Made by a program: the position numbers and the translations under genes
Origin: Flammeovirgaceae bacterium
Lineage (GTDB): Bacteria > Bacteroidota > Bacteroidia > Cytophagales > Cyclobacteriaceae
Direction of reading: 5' to 3'
Length of the DNA stretch: 64,000 bases
NCBI GenBank assembly: GCA_016709845.1
Contig: JADJMA010000063.1
Span: 186,001 to 250,000 of the forward strand
The notes under the pieces: model-generated
The model's input: only the letters and a program-made list of their open reading frames with translations
Told to the model about the DNA's origin: nothing
The model's database searches: none
In this document: positions 61,481-64,000 of the stretch, one piece after another
How positions within the stretch are numbered: position 1 is the first letter of the stretch
Layout: every line of letters begins with the position of its first letter

Positions 61481-63758
61481 GGCTGCCTTGTTTGCGGCAA
61501 TTTGCTTAGCCATTAAGTTTAAAGCTGACCCAGCTTTGAACCATCCTATCTGTCCGGCATTGTATGTATGATTAACCTTGATGGTGTCTTTGCTTCCATC
61601 TCGGTGATTCAACACAAGAGTTAACTGTTTATCTGGAGCAAATGAGGTCAGGTCAATAAAGTCAATGTTATCGTCTTCCTGAAATTTGTTGTAGTCAGCT
61701 TCGTTGGCAAATGTAATTGCCAACATGCCTTGCTTCTTCAAATTGGTTTCGTGAATACGGGCAAATGATTTCACTAAGATTGCTTTGATGCCTAAGTGGC
61801 GTGGCTGCATCGCTGCATGTTCGCGCGAAGAACCTTCGCCATAGTTATGATCACCCACAACAAGAGATGAAATACCAGCAGCTTTATACGCCCGCTGCGT
61901 TGCGGGTACAGGTCCATGCTGTCCGGTTAATTGATTCTTAACGCTATCAGTTTTCTCATTGAAGAAGTTTGTTGCTCCTGTCAACGTATTGTCCGAAATA
62001 TTATCAAGGTGACCACGGAAACGCAACCAAGGACCGGCCATCGAGATATGATCAGTCGTACACTTGCCTTTCGCTTTAATTAAAAGTTTTAGACCAGTCC
62101 AGTTTTTACCATTCCAAGGCGCAAACGGACTTAATGCTTGCAAGCGTTTCGAGTTCGGATCGATACTTACTTTTACCTGACTGCCATCTTTAGCAGGAGC
62201 GAGGTAGCCCGGATCTTTCACATCAAATCCTTTTGGTGGAAGCTCAACTCCTTTTGGTTCATCAAACTTAACGGCTTGTCCAGCCTCATTGATAAGTGTA
62301 TCTGTTAAGGGATTGAACGTAAGATCACCTGCGATAGCAAAGGCAGTCGTTATTTCTGGAGAAGCAACAAAAGCATGTGTATTAGGATTGCCATCGTTAC
62401 GCTTGGCAAAATTTCTATTGAAGGAAGTGATGATTGAATTTTTACGATTCGGATCATTGGTGTGGCGCGACCACTGACCAATGCAAGGACCGCAGGCATT
62501 TGCCAATACAACACCGCCCATTTTTTCAAACACGCCTAAGTAGCCATCACGATCCACGGTGTAGCGTACTTTCTCAGAACCGGGTGTGATGGTAAATTCT
62601 GCTTTTGCCTTTAGGTTTTTATCTACTGCTTGCTTAGCTAATGAAGCTGAGCGAGTGATATCTTCATAGCTTGAGTTAGTACAAGAGCCAATCAAACCAA
62701 CTTCTAAACGTTGTGGCCAATTGTTGGCACGAACTTCAGCGGCAAATTTTGAAATTGGAATCGCACGATCCGGGTGTGAATGGACCATTCACGTGTGGTT
62801 CTAATGTGGAAAGATCAATTTCAATTACCTCATCAAAATACTTTTCAGGGTTGGCATAAACTTCAGGATCTCCTGTAAGGTGTTCTTTTATTTTATCAGC
62901 CAGATCAGCAACCTCAGTGCGATCGGTACCGCGTAAATACTGCGCCATTTTTTCATCGTAGCCAAACGTAGAAGTGGTTGCTCCTATCTCTGCACCCATG
63001 TTACAGATGGTTCCTTTTCCGGTGCATGAAAGTGTTTGGGCGCCCGGACCGAAATATTCAACGATAGCACCCGTTCCGCCTTTTACGGTCAGGATACCGG
63101 CCACTTTTAAGATTACATCTTTCGATGAAGTCCAGCCACTTAGTTTACCAGTTAATTTTATACCAATCAATTTTGGCCACTTCAACTCCCATGGCATGCC
63201 GGACATGACATCTACGGCATCGGCACCACCTACGCCAATGGCAATCATTCCTAAACCCCCGGCATTTACTGTATGCGAATCGGTACCAATCATCATAGCA
63301 CCTGGGAATGCATAGTTCTCCAAAACTACCTGGTGAATGATACCCGCACCGGGTTTCCAGAATCCAATACCATATTTATTTGACACGGACTCGAGGAAGT
63401 TAAACACTTCACCGCTAGCCGTGATAGAATCTTTCAAATCTTGTTTGGCGCCATCCTTCGCTAAGATCAGGTGATCGCAATGCACGGTAGAAGGAACCAA
63501 AACTTTTGGAATTCCTCCGGACATGAATTGCAATAAGGCCATTTGGGCTGTTGCATCTTGCATGGCCACACGATCTGGAGCAAAATCGACATACGATTTG
63601 CCGCGACCGAAGTTCTCAATCTTTTGGTCGGCATGAAGATGCGTGTATAAAATTTTTTCTGAGAGGGTAAGGGGTTTGCCAACCACTTTTCTAGCCTTGG
63701 CAATGCGGCCTGGCATGGCTGCATAAACGGCTTTAATCATGTCTAAGTCGAATACCAT
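61266..63758 (-). CDS. acnA: Aconitate hydratase with Lys/Ala-rich C-terminal tail (frame-broken)
   Basis: [4Fe-4S] enzyme of the citric acid cycle, mitochondrial-type: about 770 residues of aconitase plus a tail. Present are MIGTDSHTVNAGGLGMIA, IGSCTNSSYEDITRSASL (cluster Cys), ANACGPCIGQWSR (the other two cluster Cys) and SRVVVGD-type GDHNYGEGSSREHAAMQPRH. One extra G near 62778 breaks the frame (PFTPDRAIPISKF when fixed). The last frame stop at 61445 lies in an A run; restoring one A gives KKKKVATAKKVVKKGATKAA onward, a histone-H1-like Lys/Ala tail. Its end is uncertain (61250-61302) because of further A-run indels. Confidence 0.88.
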
Positions 63759-63831
63759 AATCGTCCTTTTTTCGATGTTTAGGAGGTGCTAAACTACTAA
63801 AATAAGAGCGAAATACAATTTGGAATTTTAC

Positions 63832-63910
63832 GAATTACGAGGTGCGAATTACGAATAATAGGTTTAAACTTTGACCGATTACTGATTACTTTTTACTGAA
63901 TACCGATTAC
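63832..63910. repeat. Iterated intergenic words upstream of aconitase
   Basis: GAATTACGA occurs at 63832-63840 and 63846-63854, and GATTAC occurs three times (63877-63882, 63884-63889, 63905-63910) with near copies between. The block is in the gap between two minus-strand genes. No promoter element is evident inside it. Confidence 0.5.
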
Positions 63911-63928
63911 CGAATTATAACCACTAAC

Positions 63929-64000
63929 TCACTTGCTATTAATGTAGTTCAGGAATTCCCGCTTCGTATTCTCATCCGTAAAGCGACCTCCAAAAAATGC
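63929..64000 (-). CDS. C-terminal end of an unidentified protein (partial)
   Basis: A minus-strand frame enters from the right edge and stops at TGA 63929-63931. It gives 23 residues, beginning AFFGGRFTDENTKREF and ending FLNYINSK. The composition is protein-like. The pattern loosely resembles the tails of crotonase (enoyl-CoA hydratase) proteins, but it is too short to assign. Confidence 0.5.
   Translation of the reverse strand, partial: AFFGGRFTDENTKREFLNYINSK

Noticed and set aside
1..64000. CRISPR array, insertion sequence or prophage
   Set aside because: No regularly spaced repeats of CRISPR length, no transposase or integrase-like frame, and no phage structural genes were seen; the palindromic blocks are short and lie between ordinary genes.

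Overview
The window is a chromosomal segment from a free-living, polysaccharide- and sugar-degrading member of the Bacteroidota, most likely order Cytophagales. The evidence is the run of FG-GAP/ASPIC lipoproteins, a TonB-dependent receptor with a carboxypeptidase-like N-terminal domain, DUF1080 and ThuA proteins, a Nudix-type sugar regulator, GTP-type PEP carboxykinase, the fused hisIE and hisB genes, and Bacteroidota-style TAnnTTTG promoter elements. No rRNA, tRNA, CRISPR array, prophage or transposase gene was seen. About 24 of the roughly 55 genes, including housekeeping genes (cysS, glpK, hisD, ribE, aconitase), carry one or more single-base frame breaks, usually at homopolymers. The simplest explanation is uncorrected long-read indels, so I annotate whole genes across the breaks rather than calling them pseudogenes.

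Layout. 0-9 kb: the tail of one and two complete large FG-GAP/ASPIC lipoproteins, a SRPBCC/GyrI-like protein and a vanadium-haloperoxidase/PAP2-type lipoprotein. 9.2-13.2 kb: glycerol uptake and catabolism (glpF, glpK, glpD). 13.2-15.2 kb: a DUF3179 membrane protein and a DUF1080 lipoprotein. 15.2-20.2 kb: a maltose-type locus with the two ends of an internally deleted GH13 alpha-glucosidase, a ROK kinase, a PfkB kinase, beta-phosphoglucomutase and a GH65 phosphorylase. 20.3-23 kb: a YkvA-like protein, a membrane zinc-ribbon protein and an MFS transporter. 23-26.7 kb: a xylose locus (Nudix regulator, xylB, xylA) with a palindromic operator candidate in the divergent promoter. 26.7-36.8 kb: a keto-sugar/glycoside oxidation locus (Gfo/Idh oxidoreductase, two TIM-barrel isomerases, cytochrome c, DUF1080 hydrolase, a ThuA-PQQ dehydrogenase-PKD-cytochrome c fusion, TonB receptor). 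36.9-49.9 kb: mixed metabolism (pckG, a YVTN propeller, DinB, luciferase-like oxidoreductase, cysS, M20 amidohydrolase, ribE, DUF937-like, PAP2, a Lpd-like flavoprotein, a lipoprotein). 49.9-57.9 kb: nitroreductase and a complete minus-strand histidine operon hisG-D-C-B-H-A-F-IE preceded by a His-rich leader peptide and attenuator. 58-64 kb: a TPR lipoprotein, a GH140-like glycosidase, a CoA-type Nudix hydrolase, aconitase with a Lys/Ala-rich tail, and the end of one more gene.

The items that most deserve a second look are the his attenuator with a visible antiterminator pairing, the collapsed GH13 gene, the histone-H1-like tail on aconitase, the Lpd-like flavoprotein without redox cysteines, and related non-coding repeats on both sides of the YVTN gene.
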